Positions 31,203 to 39,653 of a stretch of 40,552 nt of DNA are shown here, one piece after another. A program made the translations under genes and the position numbers. This DNA is from a virus. The DNA lies in IMG/VR virus record IMGVR_UViG_3300040801_006090, positions 1-40,552 of that record, one strand, 5' to 3'. The notes below the pieces were generated by a model. The model made no database searches and had not been told where the DNA came from. It saw only the letters and a program-made list of their open reading frames with translations. The first letter of the stretch is position 1; each line of letters begins with the position of its first letter.

Positions 31203-31231
31203 GCACATCTAAATGGTGTGTTTTTCTTTTG
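31203..31231 (+). terminator. Terminator of the amidohydrolase moron
   Basis: CACATC (31204-31209) pairs with GGTGTG (31215-31220), one G-T pair, followed by TTTTTCTTTT. Confidence 0.7.
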
Positions 31232-31249
31232 CATTTAGGAGGTGTATAA

Positions 31250-33259
31250 ATGGCTGAAACAGTAAAAGGACTTAATATCAAATTAAGTCTTGATGGTAAA
31301 GACCTAGAAAATGAACTTAATGGAATAAAGAAGAATCTTAAAGAACAGAATAAGGATCTAAGAGCCATTAATACAAATCTTAGATATGATAGTACTAATC
31401 TTGATTTGTGGAAATCAAAACAAGATACACTTAATAATATATTAGGTGAGACTAAGAAAAAACTTGTGACTCAGAATAAAGAACTAAAACTTGCTAAAAA
31501 AGCAGTAGAAGTTGGTGACTTATCACAAGAAGAATTTAATAAAATGAAACGAAGTGTTCAGTATACTGAATCAAACATTGCAAAGTTAAATGGACAACTC
31601 GAGAAAACTAAAGGAAAAATAACACAACTAGGTAATGCTAACTTTGATAAGATTGGTAAACTTGGATCAACACTAACAAAATCAGTAACGGTTCCTATTT
31701 TAGGAGCCGTTTCTGCTTTAGGTGCATTTACAGTTAAAACTGCATATACAGCTGATGCTGTAGGTGATTCAGCTGAAAAGCTAGGTCTATCAGCTGAACA
31801 ACTCCAGGAATGGAATCATGTCGCAACAATTATGGGTGTTTCTACAGATACTCTATCAAGAGCGTTTATTAAAGTAAATGGTGTACTTGGTGATATTGCC
31901 ACTGGTAATGGAGATAAGTTTGCTGATAGTTTATCTATGATGGGATTATCACTTGATGATTTAGAAGGTAAGAATACTGATGAAGCATTTAATATCATTA
32001 GAGATGCTTTATCTCAAGTAGAAGATGAGGCAATCAGAGTTGGTGTTGCTAATGATTTACTTGGTGAAAAAGTAGCAGCTGAAGTAATACCTGTATTAAG
32101 TAGTGAAGCAGATGCTATCTCAAATTTAAGAAATGAAGCACGAGAGCTTGGAATTGTTACCAATGAACAAGCTGCACAAGCAGGTGAGTTTACTGATGCT
32201 TTAGATCGAACAAAACAATCTCTGACAAGTCTTGGAGTTGATCTTGCATCAACATTAATGCCAGTACTTCAGGAACTTATTATAAAGGTAAGAGATAATA
32301 TTGTACCTACATTAAAAGATTGGATTCAGAAATGGAACAATCTTGATGGAAGTACTAAGAAAATAATTGCAACACTTGTAGCCCTTACAGCCTCCGTGGG
32401 ACCGGTTTTATCAATAATAGGTAAAGTTGGTCCTTTATTAAAAATGGCTTCGTTAGGATTAAAAATGGTGGGTACATCAGGGATGTTTGCTGGAGTAGGT
32501 ATCAATGCAGCTACATTAGGTATTGGTGCTTTAATAGCTATATTAGCGGTAGCCCTATTTCAAAGTGAGGAGTTTAAGGCATTACTTGGAAGACTCATGG
32601 AAACGTTCATGCAGTTACTTCCACCAATATTACTTATAGTAGAAACCTTGATGACAGCACTTCAACCAATACTTGATGTGGTTATAGATTTAGTAGTAAT
32701 GCTTGTTGATATATTAGTTCCGTTACTTGAAATAGCATTAATGCCACTTATTATGAACATTGAGATATTCGCTGAAGTGTTAAATGCATTAGCTCCGTTA
32801 ATCATTCTGATTGGTGATGTACTAAATGCAATCTTGATACCTGCGATTGAGGTGTTACGGTTTGTTTTAGAACCCGTCCTTAAAGTAGTGAAAACTATTG
32901 TAGAGTTTCTACAGAAGATATTCGAATGGATCGGTGAACTTCCTAAGAAGATTGGTGAGTTTGGTGGTAAAGTCAAAGATGTTTTTTCAAATGTGACACA
33001 AGGAATATCAGATATCGCAAACAATGTAACTGATGGTATTAGTGATTTTGCATCAAATGCAAAGGATAGAGTGAGTGACTTCTTTGGTGGAGTTGGTGAT
33101 TTCCTAGGTGACACATTTAACTTGAAAGGAAGTAGTACAGTGAATAATAACAACTCATCATCTTCCAATAAAACAACTAATAACATAACTATTAATACTA
33201 CTTCACCTACGTTTGATATCGATACTATCAATAAAGCATTAGGAGGTAGTGTGATATGA
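31250..33259 (+). CDS. Tail tape measure protein
   Basis: A 669-residue protein. The N-terminal approximately 130 residues are coiled coil (LSLDGKDLENELNGIKKNLKE). Hydrophobic helices follow (SVTVPILGAVSALGAF; IGALIAILAVALF; ILLIVETLMTALQPIL; LVVMLVDILVPLLEIAL) and the C terminus is Asn/Ser-rich. By the usual 0.15 nm per residue it implies a tail of roughly 100 nm. No lysozyme or peptidase domain is embedded, unlike many Gram-positive siphophages. AGGAGGTG precedes the ATG. It overlaps Dit by four bases. Confidence 0.92.
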   Translation: MAETVKGLNIKLSLDGKDLENELNGIKKNLKEQNKDLRAINTNLRYDSTNLDLWKSKQDTLNNILGETKKKLVTQNKELKLAKKAVEVGDLSQEEFNKMKRSVQYTESNIAKLNGQLEKTKGKITQLGNANFDKIGKLGSTLTKSVTVPILGAVSALGAFTVKTAYTADAVGDSAEKLGLSAEQLQEWNHVATIMGVSTDTLSRAFIKVNGVLGDIATGNGDKFADSLSMMGLSLDDLEGKNTDEAFNIIRDALSQVEDEAIRVGVANDLLGEKVAAEVIPVLSSEADAISNLRNEARELGIVTNEQAAQAGEFTDALDRTKQSLTSLGVDLASTLMPVLQELIIKVRDNIVPTLKDWIQKWNNLDGSTKKIIATLVALTASVGPVLSIIGKVGPLLKMASLGLKMVGTSGMFAGVGINAATLGIGALIAILAVALFQSEEFKALLGRLMETFMQLLPPILLIVETLMTALQPILDVVIDLVVMLVDILVPLLEIALMPLIMNIEIFAEVLNALAPLIILIGDVLNAILIPAIEVLRFVLEPVLKVVKTIVEFLQKIFEWIGELPKKIGEFGGKVKDVFSNVTQGISDIANNVTDGISDFASNAKDRVSDFFGGVGDFLGDTFNLKGSSTVNNNNSSSSNKTTNNITINTTSPTFDIDTINKALGGSVI

Positions 33260-34086
33260 TAAGGCAGTTTTATCTAGAAAATGAATATGGTGAGAAATAT
33301 TATTTTAATCATAAAAATCAAACCCTAATTTCACAAGTGAGTGGATTAGGGTTTTCGTTAGATGTGAAATACTTCGAATATAGTCGTTTCTATTCGAGAA
33401 GTGAATACAATATCCCATTATCAGAAATAAATGAGACATTAATATTTTTAAATGGATATATTGGATATAAACACTTTGTTGATTATATAAGTAGAAGTAA
33501 TCAAGAGTTTAAACTCCATTATGTAAATGATGCTTTTAGTGCTTATTGTTATGTTGATATTACTACTCTTTCAAAAGGTGAACTTGTGGCCAATACAATA
33601 CATAGTGAAATAGTATTTAAGAAACTTTCATTGTGGTTAAAGGAAAAGACGTATGAAATTAAGGCTAATGGATCTGTATCAGGGAAATCTTATCCTTATC
33701 AATACCCAATTAGCTACAGTAGTTCTTTTGAAGGTAAGATAAATATAAATAATTCAGGACTAGATAAAGCACCATTAATCATAGAAATTGAAGGTAGTGT
33801 TGTTGATCCTGAAGTGATCGTAAAAAAGAATGGGAACAAGGTTTCTCAACTAAGATTATATTTGGATACAGAAAACAGTGAAATCATTATAAACTCCATC
33901 CCAAGTAAACAAGAAATGGTTCTTACTAAAGATGGATTAATAACTGATATCTATTCAAATCAAGATTTTCAAGAAGATAATTTTATATTTTTGGATCATG
34001 GGGATTATGAAATTGAGTTTAAACCAGGAGTTGCTACAGAGGTTTCATGTAAAATTACTGTTATAGAAGGTTATTTAGGTATATAA
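33256..34086 (+). CDS. Distal tail protein (Dit)
   Basis: A 276-residue tail-tip hub protein: MIRQFYLENEYGEKYYFN, SQVSGLGFSLDVKYFEY, LIFLNGYIGYKHFVDYI are typical of the Sipho_tail N-terminal domain. A beta-sandwich C-terminal half includes PLIIEIEGSVVDPEV. It starts in an ATGA overlap with the tape measure gene, the standard position. Confidence 0.85.
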   Translation: MIRQFYLENEYGEKYYFNHKNQTLISQVSGLGFSLDVKYFEYSRFYSRSEYNIPLSEINETLIFLNGYIGYKHFVDYISRSNQEFKLHYVNDAFSAYCYVDITTLSKGELVANTIHSEIVFKKLSLWLKEKTYEIKANGSVSGKSYPYQYPISYSSSFEGKININNSGLDKAPLIIEIEGSVVDPEVIVKKNGNKVSQLRLYLDTENSEIIINSIPSKQEMVLTKDGLITDIYSNQDFQEDNFIFLDHGDYEIEFKPGVATEVSCKITVIEGYLGI

Positions 34087-34088
34087 GA

Positions 34089-35201
34089 ATGAAACTATTA
34101 TTTCTTGATAGAACCAACCTTCAATACAAAGACAATGCATATGTTAGTAGCTCATATGAAGTTAATCTAGATATGGTAGTAATTCAACGATCAACATTTC
34201 AAGTAAATAAAACAAACATTAACTGTATTATAGGAGACATCGTTATATTTAAGAATGATGTCTTTTCTTACATTGGAATCTTAGAAAGCACTGAAACTAA
34301 AGGTAATAGGACAATTGTTAAGACCCTTGATTTTAGAGAAATCTTTAACATTGGTGTTCCAGTATCAAGTTTTACTGGAGACTTAGCTGATTACTTATTC
34401 CAATTGATAGAAAATAACTTCAAGAGTAACTCAGATAGTAATCAGAACTTACCGTATTTGACTGTGATAAAAGAAGCGAGTGCTAATGGAGTTCTTAGTT
34501 ATGAATCAGATAAGATAGAACAGTTATCAAAAATATTCGAACTTATCTCAAAGGGATATGGTATTAACTATCTAACTGATGTTACTTATCTTAGAGGAAG
34601 AATAACAGGTATTGTGTTTAAGATAGTGAATGTGAATCAAGGATTAGTAATGAAGAGTAACTTTTCATCGATATTGAATGTAGAAACTAATGATTCAACG
34701 AGCCAATTAATAAACAAAGTAGTATTTTATCCAAGAAGTGATAATCAACTTCATTCATCACAAGTTGAGTATTTTCTGTTGAAAGACGGAAACATCACAA
34801 CTAATAAAAATGCTAGTGAAAGGTACTTAAGTGTAATGCTTAAGTCTTTTATTTATTCAGATAATGATTACGATACATTGGAAACTAAAGCTAGAAGTGA
34901 AATGGTGTCATCAAAACTTGATCACAATATCACATTCAGTCTGGATACGAACAATAAAATATTCAAACTATTTGATAACTTAAATCTTGGTGACTATATT
35001 TCATTCATTCATAGTGGAAAAACCTATGAATCAATTGTTACTGGAATTAAGTTTAAAAATTCACTAAAACATGCAGTTATAACACTTGGTGAATATAGAG
35101 TGAAGTTAACTGAAAAAATACAGTTATTGAGTAAGAACAAAGAATCAAGTGTTAGTAATGTCACAATAACTAATACTGATTTAGATGGAGGAGAGTTTTA
35201 A
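34089..35201 (+). CDS. Tail-tip protein (Tal/gp37-like baseplate hub)
   Basis: A 370-residue protein following Dit, in the position of Tal. It contains LFLDRTNLQYKDNAYVSSSYEV, EQLSKIFELISKGYGINYL, LINKVVFYPRSDNQ and FKLFDNLNLGDYISFIHSGK, matching gp37-type siphovirus hub proteins. No peptidase or lysozyme domain is attached, so the protein is short for a Tal. That fits a host without a thick wall, but it is only weak support. Confidence 0.75.
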   Translation: MKLLFLDRTNLQYKDNAYVSSSYEVNLDMVVIQRSTFQVNKTNINCIIGDIVIFKNDVFSYIGILESTETKGNRTIVKTLDFREIFNIGVPVSSFTGDLADYLFQLIENNFKSNSDSNQNLPYLTVIKEASANGVLSYESDKIEQLSKIFELISKGYGINYLTDVTYLRGRITGIVFKIVNVNQGLVMKSNFSSILNVETNDSTSQLINKVVFYPRSDNQLHSSQVEYFLLKDGNITTNKNASERYLSVMLKSFIYSDNDYDTLETKARSEMVSSKLDHNITFSLDTNNKIFKLFDNLNLGDYISFIHSGKTYESIVTGIKFKNSLKHAVITLGEYRVKLTEKIQLLSKNKESSVSNVTITNTDLDGGEF

Positions 35202-35977
35202 TGGGAGTACAAAAGATAACATTTGAAGGTGGAAATGTTACTTCAAAGATTGATGCAGATTTATATCATCATCTGTTCTCAGGTGATACTGGGATATTAA
35301 AAGGACTAAGGAGCGAGTGTAATTTCACACTCGCAAACAATACCATTACTTTTAGTGATGGTTATATTTCTATATATGGAAGAGTAGTATACATTGAAAA
35401 TCAGACAACAATAGGTGTCACTCCTGATTCAGATAAATATGGATATGTTGTTCTTGGAGTTGATACTCAGGCAAATACTGTATCAATCTACTTAAAAGAA
35501 CAGGTTGGAAGTTATCCATCATTAACAATAACTAATCTGGTAAATGGAGATGGGTTATATGAGTTTGTACTTTGTACTTATACAAAAACAACAACATCAG
35601 TTACTCTAAATAACAGCTATCAAAGAAAGTATATTGTTAAAGATGTAACAAGAGTAGATGACTTGAATATTAACTTACATGAAAAATACTTACCTGGAAC
35701 TCAAGGAATTACAAAAGTATCAAATGGTGTATACCAAACTTCTGGAACAAGTTCTGGTGAGTTAATTCAATCAATTATTTATGTTGTTATTAGTAATAAT
35801 ACATTAATCACATTCCCTGGTGATTTATTGTTTATAGGTACTGGATCAAACAAGACTATCTCATATCGACTTGGTAGTTATGACTATTCCTTAGATCTTG
35901 CATATGGTGATGGAATTTTAACACTAACATGTGGAAGTACAATTCATGAAGTAACTAATTTATATTTCAAAAAATAG
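35201..35977 (+). CDS. Tail-tip/receptor-binding region protein (258 aa)
   Basis: A 258-residue beta-rich protein beginning VQKITFEGGNVTSKIDADLY, with YISIYGRVVYIEN and YGYVVLGVDTQANTVSIYLKEQ. This is the usual layout of baseplate upper proteins: an N-terminal attachment part and a beta-sandwich. GGAGGAG precedes the ATG, which overlaps the previous stop by one base. A receptor-binding or fibre-attachment role is inferred from order. Confidence 0.65.
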   Translation: MGVQKITFEGGNVTSKIDADLYHHLFSGDTGILKGLRSECNFTLANNTITFSDGYISIYGRVVYIENQTTIGVTPDSDKYGYVVLGVDTQANTVSIYLKEQVGSYPSLTITNLVNGDGLYEFVLCTYTKTTTSVTLNNSYQRKYIVKDVTRVDDLNINLHEKYLPGTQGITKVSNGVYQTSGTSSGELIQSIIYVVISNNTLITFPGDLLFIGTGSNKTISYRLGSYDYSLDLAYGDGILTLTCGSTIHEVTNLYFKK

Positions 35978-35987
35978 GAGGTAAATT

Positions 35988-36839
35988 ATGGCAACTATTC
36001 AAATAAAAAGAAGAACAACGGCAGGAACAGGTCCATTAACCGGAACAACAGGAACTGTTAAAGCAGGTGAACCACAAGTCGATTTTAATGGTGAACACTT
36101 ATATGTAGCCAAAGCAGATAAAGTAGCAAGTGTATCTGTTCCCTTAGCAGAAGCAGATTACTTAAAGATACCAGGAGTAAATAAAGTAAATGATCAGATT
36201 GATAGTAAAATTACTGCTTTGAACCTTGGTACAGCTTCAACAAAAAATACAGGAACAGGAAATGGTAACATTCCAATTCTTGATTCTAATGGAAAACTAG
36301 CTGATAGTGTTGTACCAAAAATCGCAATGACAAACACATTTGTTGTAGTTAGTCAGACTGCAATGTTAGCTTTGTCAACTGCACAAGAAGGTGATGTTGC
36401 AGTTAGGACTGACTTAAATAAATCATTCATCTTAAAAACTGCAGGATACAATACTTTAGCGAACTGGCAAGAGTTATTGTCACCAACTGATGCAGTAACT
36501 AGTGTTAACGGTTCAACTGGTGCAGTTACTATTTCTCTAGCAGGTTTAGGTGGTGTAGCCCTAACTACATATAACACACATGTTGCCTCAAATGTTCATT
36601 TAACTGCAGACCAGAGAACTATCCTTGGAAATGTTAAAGATGTACAGATATTTGATACTGACGGGATTAGCTTAGCCACATCAAGTACTGATTATGCAAA
36701 CAAAGTAATTGTTGATGGTTTAGTGTTCTTCCCAGTAGTTGACACAAACTATACTCCAACAAGGGTTACTTATAAACTTGGTATCGATGATTCCAAAGTA
36801 CTACAACCATCTTCAGTTATTGATGGTGGAACTTATTAA
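35988..36839 (+). CDS. Tail fibre protein (283 aa)
   Basis: A 283-residue fibre. The first approximately 50 residues (IQIKRRTTAGTGPLTG, VKAGEPQVDFNGEHLYVAKAD) are the N-terminal module common to phage tail/head fibres. A middle part contains LDSNGKLADSVVPKIAM and VSQTAMLALSTAQEGDVAVRTD. A later segment has VTSVNGSTGAVTISLAGLGG, a motif widely shared among phage fibres. Low complexity and Thr/Ser/Asn richness fit an extended trimer. It has an AGGAGG site and shares its N-terminal module with the next gene product. Confidence 0.75.
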   Translation: MATIQIKRRTTAGTGPLTGTTGTVKAGEPQVDFNGEHLYVAKADKVASVSVPLAEADYLKIPGVNKVNDQIDSKITALNLGTASTKNTGTGNGNIPILDSNGKLADSVVPKIAMTNTFVVVSQTAMLALSTAQEGDVAVRTDLNKSFILKTAGYNTLANWQELLSPTDAVTSVNGSTGAVTISLAGLGGVALTTYNTHVASNVHLTADQRTILGNVKDVQIFDTDGISLATSSTDYANKVIVDGLVFFPVVDTNYTPTRVTYKLGIDDSKVLQPSSVIDGGTY

Positions 36840-37519
36840 TGGCAATTATCAGAGTAAAGAGGGGGACAACAACACCAACAACATCTAACCTTACTAATGT
36901 AGGTGAGTTAGCCTTTGATTACAGTAGTAATGCTTTATATGCTCGTAGTTCCTCATCAGTAATCAAAATTGGTGGAGAGCTTGAAAAGGTATATTTCTAT
37001 CAAGGTTATACCTATATTCATACAGTCATTCATGATTTTGATCCTTCATATGTCTATAAAGTTCATATAGTTTCAACAACCAAAGGAACATCTACCGACA
37101 CGTCAGATACATACATATACTATAGGACGTCTGCAGGAAGTAGCTTATATGGTTCATATATTAACCATCATCTAAATACTGAAAATACTACTCACGATAG
37201 ACGAGTTGGTAAAAATATAACTGCTAAATACATAGAAGATAGTTATCAATCAGGACCAGTTATAACGAGTGGTATTACAAAAGTTATTGATTTTGAAATA
37301 TCGCCAACACATCATGCGAATTACTTAGATACACAAGTATGGGTAGCTTATGGAAAAAGCATGACAACATTATCAGCACAAGGCGATGGGTCCATAAAAA
37401 TGGTTGATTTTGTACACACTGCATATGGTGATTTAGGTCAGTTATACATAAATACTGGGATGTCTATTGGTTCACCTGATAGTATGTCTATTACAATATA
37501 TCGAATGAAAAGGAAGTAG
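36839..37519 (+). CDS. Tail fibre/receptor-binding candidate (226 aa)
   Basis: A 226-residue protein whose N-terminal approximately 45 residues (IIRVKRGTTTPTTSNLTNVGELAFD, ALYARSSSS) repeat the module at the start of the 283-residue fibre. The rest is a distinct beta-rich domain with many Tyr/His/Thr residues, a plausible receptor-binding head. It begins on the last base of the preceding stop (TAATG). Confidence 0.6.
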   Translation: MAIIRVKRGTTTPTTSNLTNVGELAFDYSSNALYARSSSSVIKIGGELEKVYFYQGYTYIHTVIHDFDPSYVYKVHIVSTTKGTSTDTSDTYIYYRTSAGSSLYGSYINHHLNTENTTHDRRVGKNITAKYIEDSYQSGPVITSGITKVIDFEISPTHHANYLDTQVWVAYGKSMTTLSAQGDGSIKMVDFVHTAYGDLGQLYINTGMSIGSPDSMSITIYRMKRK

Positions 37520-37524
37520 ATAAT

Positions 37525-37857
37525 ATGGCAATAGTAAAAGAGTTAGATACAAAGTTTGGTGTAGGTGCTTCCTACCATAGAATCACTGCATTTAATATAA
37601 GTTACTTAAGAAAAAAGATCGTCATTTGTGTTGCATCATACCTATCTAAAGAAGCAAGAGCAAATAGAAGCAATCCAATAGAAGAGATTGATATTGATAT
37701 TCCATTTAGTGATTTTACTACATTCTTAAACGTGAATCCGATCGAACAAGCATATACCTGGTTAAAGCAAAATGTTATAGGTTTTGAGGATGCCGTAGAT
37801 GATTTAGATGTAGTTGAACCAATAGTTATAGAAACTGAGGAAGAACCTATTGAATAG
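37525..37857 (+). CDS. Hypothetical tail-module protein (110 aa)
   Basis: A 110-residue protein: VGASYHRITAFNISYLRKKIVICVASYLSKEAR, then an acidic tail ending ETEEEPIE. Small proteins of this shape commonly follow fibre genes in Firmicutes siphophages, but no function is known to me. Its stop overlaps the nucleotidyltransferase start by 8 bases. Confidence 0.6.
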   Translation: MAIVKELDTKFGVGASYHRITAFNISYLRKKIVICVASYLSKEARANRSNPIEEIDIDIPFSDFTTFLNVNPIEQAYTWLKQNVIGFEDAVDDLDVVEPIVIETEEEPIE

Positions 37858-38497
37858 TCTAGTTAATTTAGTAGGTTCTATCTTTCCAGATTCAAAGTTG
37901 CTATTGCTATATTACTCTGGTTCAAAAGGGTATGGATTCGATGATGAGAAAAGTGATGTTGATGTTACTGCGGTATTAGATAACTTCCAGGGAACCTTAC
38001 ATCTACAACTAGGTAAGATCGATATATTTACATTTTCAAAAGAGGAATATATCAAAAGACAGAACTTTGATGAGTCAGTTATTGATTATTACAAAAGTGC
38101 AGCTGATGATGTGTTTATCTTAGAAGACAAAGTAATTTATCTTGATACTTCATTTGAAGAGACATATGAATCATTCAAAAACATCGATGTTAAATCTTTT
38201 ATTGTAAATCAATTAACATCATTACTAAACTATACAAAAATGAGACTAGAAATGGATAATACATTCAAGTCTCATTATCATGTTTTTAGGTATAGAGGAA
38301 TCATAGAATACTTTGAAAAAACTGGAGTATTTGTGTTGGTGACTGATGAACCGTGGTTCAGTGAAATGCTAAGGTATAAGCGAAACTGGAATAACGATAT
38401 AGGTAAATCATATGAAGTAAAAATAAAAGAGCAAATAGAATATCTAGAACGATACAGAGATAGGATGATACAAGATGGACTGGGAGAATCTAATTGA
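37850..38497 (+). CDS. Nucleotidyltransferase-fold protein in the tail module
   Basis: A 215-residue protein with a Pol-beta-type minimal nucleotidyltransferase core: GSKGYGFDDEKSDVDV gives Gly24-Ser25 and Asp36-x-Asp38, with a third acidic residue at Asp58 (KIDIFTFS). All catalytic positions are present. The C-terminal approximately 120 residues are helical. Relatives include MNT antitoxins that AMPylate partners, antibiotic nucleotidyltransferases and RlaP-like phage enzymes. The TTG start follows GAGGAAG. No HEPN partner is adjacent, so a toxin-antitoxin role is not supported locally. Confidence 0.75.
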   Translation: MNSLVNLVGSIFPDSKLLLLYYSGSKGYGFDDEKSDVDVTAVLDNFQGTLHLQLGKIDIFTFSKEEYIKRQNFDESVIDYYKSAADDVFILEDKVIYLDTSFEETYESFKNIDVKSFIVNQLTSLLNYTKMRLEMDNTFKSHYHVFRYRGIIEYFEKTGVFVLVTDEPWFSEMLRYKRNWNNDIGKSYEVKIKEQIEYLERYRDRMIQDGLGESN

Positions 38498-38822
38498 TCT
38501 ATTTAGAATGGAAAATTTAATATATTGGGTGGTGACAATGGTGGTTGTAATCCTAACTACCATAAAACAGTTTAGCAAACAAGAACGGAACTCAAACACA
38601 AAGAACGATGAAATAATCGATAATCTTCAAAAGATCGAGAAACAGAATGGTAAGATGCTAAATCTACTTGAAATGCATGGACAAGATATCAAATCGTTAA
38701 AAAAGGATGTAAACATCCTAGAACATAGAGTATCGAGACTAGAAGACTCACAAGTGAATATCTATAACCGAATTGGAGGAAGTATAAATGACAAATCTGG
38801 AAACAATACTGATAATAAGTAA
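38475..38822 (+). CDS. Membrane protein with coiled coil (115 aa), possible lysis/holin-associated
   Basis: A 115-residue protein with one transmembrane segment (IYWVVTMVVVILTTI, about 16-31), then a long heptad-rich coiled coil (IDNLQKIEKQNGKMLNLLEMHG, LKKDVNILEHRVSRLED). This is the shape of XhlA-like and other tail-adjacent phage membrane proteins. It overlaps both neighbours. A holin-accessory role is inferred from topology and order only. Confidence 0.6.
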   Translation: MDWENLIDLFRMENLIYWVVTMVVVILTTIKQFSKQERNSNTKNDEIIDNLQKIEKQNGKMLNLLEMHGQDIKSLKKDVNILEHRVSRLEDSQVNIYNRIGGSINDKSGNNTDNK

Positions 38823-39279
38823 TATCCTTTTACTTATCTTATATGGAACATCAAAAATCAAGGGTAGTAAGGATTTTAATCAAATACTAAAAGAAGTTAA
38901 GGATGATATTAAAAACTCATCTAAGACAGTATCTCAGCTAGTTATTAAGGCAACTGACATTGTATTTGATGAATCAATACAGAAAACAATCAAAGAGTTT
39001 ATTATGATTGTAGAAGAGAAGAACCAAATCGCTAAATCAAAAGGTGAAATCTTCTTAGCAGGTAATGAGAAGAAACATGCTGTAATTCAAAGATTAAGTC
39101 AATGGGTTTCTAACTTAACAGGATCAACTGAAAAGGCAATAACATTCATTGAAACAAACCAAGGTAAGATTGAATCAATCATTGATGATTATGTTTCATT
39201 CAGTAATAAAATGCATGGTAAATCAACCTTGTCTGAAGCAGAGAAGATCATAACAGATAAACTTAATAATAACGGCTAA
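38788..39279 (+). CDS. Holin-like membrane protein (163 aa, LL-H style)
   Basis: A 163-residue protein with an N-terminal transmembrane segment (ILIISNILLLILYG, about 7-20) and a helical cytoplasmic region (FIMIVEEKNQIAKSKGEIFLAGNEKKH ... IESIIDDYVSFSNKMHGK). LL-H-type phage holins have one N-terminal helix and a long charged tail. GGAGGAAG supports the start inside the preceding gene. No endolysin follows. Confidence 0.55.
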   Translation: MTNLETILIISNILLLILYGTSKIKGSKDFNQILKEVKDDIKNSSKTVSQLVIKATDIVFDESIQKTIKEFIMIVEEKNQIAKSKGEIFLAGNEKKHAVIQRLSQWVSNLTGSTEKAITFIETNQGKIESIIDDYVSFSNKMHGKSTLSEAEKIITDKLNNNG

Positions 39280-39281
39280 AC

Positions 39282-39337
39282 AACTTGCTATAGTGAGTTT
39301 ATTTAGTTAACATGTGTACTAACAAAAACGAAGGAGG
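39282..39337 (+). promoter_or_regulatory. Promoter/leader element shared with 16463-16520, copy B
   Basis: AACTTGCTATAGTG, an AT-rich gap, ATGTGTA, CTAACAAAAACG and AAGGAGG. It aligns with copy A from the -35-like TTGCTA through to the ribosome site with only small gaps. It lies directly upstream of the SSB-like gene. Confidence 0.5.
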
Positions 39338-39348
39338 AAGAAATAATA

Positions 39349-39606
39349 ATGTTAAACCAGGTAATTTTAGTAGGAAGAGTAAAGAAAATTGATAAGGAGG
39401 TTGGAATCGTAACAATCGATGTGAAAAGAAAAGACGAGACATCAGATTTGATTCCAGTAACACTATCAGAAGGATTAACGGAAACTGTAACAAACTATTT
39501 GAAAATAGAATCAACAATTGGAGTAAAAGCATCAATCAACATCGATGCCAACTTTATGAGGATTGTTGGAGAGAAAGTAACATTCATAAATACAAAGAAT
39601 GATTAG
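39349..39606 (+). CDS. Short SSB-like OB-fold protein (85 aa)
   Basis: An 85-residue protein starting MLNQVILVGRVKK, the canonical first strand of single-stranded DNA-binding proteins. It is shorter than a normal SSB OB domain (about 105-110 residues) and lacks the glycine-rich linker and acidic C-terminal tip that recruit replication partners. It may be a reduced or decoy SSB, or an unrelated OB protein. It has its own promoter-like leader, AAGGAGGAAG ribosome site and terminator, at the far end of the late region instead of the replication module. Confidence 0.65.
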   Translation: MLNQVILVGRVKKIDKEVGIVTIDVKRKDETSDLIPVTLSEGLTETVTNYLKIESTIGVKASINIDANFMRIVGEKVTFINTKND

Positions 39607-39630
39607 GTCCCTATAAAGGGACCTTTTTTA
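39602..39630 (+). terminator. Strong terminator closing the late region
   Basis: GGTCCC (39606-39611) and GGGACC (39618-39623) with a six-base loop are followed by TTTTTT. The SSB-like stop codon overlaps the stem. Confidence 0.88.
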
Positions 39631-39653
39631 TTTGCTTGAATCGTCCTAAAATA

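Noticed and set aside
35201-37519. Diversity-generating retroelement acting on fibre genes
   Set aside because: No reverse transcriptase gene and no template/variable repeat pair are visible in the window.
37850-38822. MNT/HEPN toxin-antitoxin pair
   Set aside because: The gene after the nucleotidyltransferase is a membrane coiled-coil protein without a HEPN Rx4-6H motif.
2721-39640. attL/attR pair from the shared T-run and TTTGC at 2721-2731 and 39624-39634
   Set aside because: The match is the tails of two terminators. Serine-integrase core sites can be only a few bases, so no att pair can be defended without an empty-site sequence.
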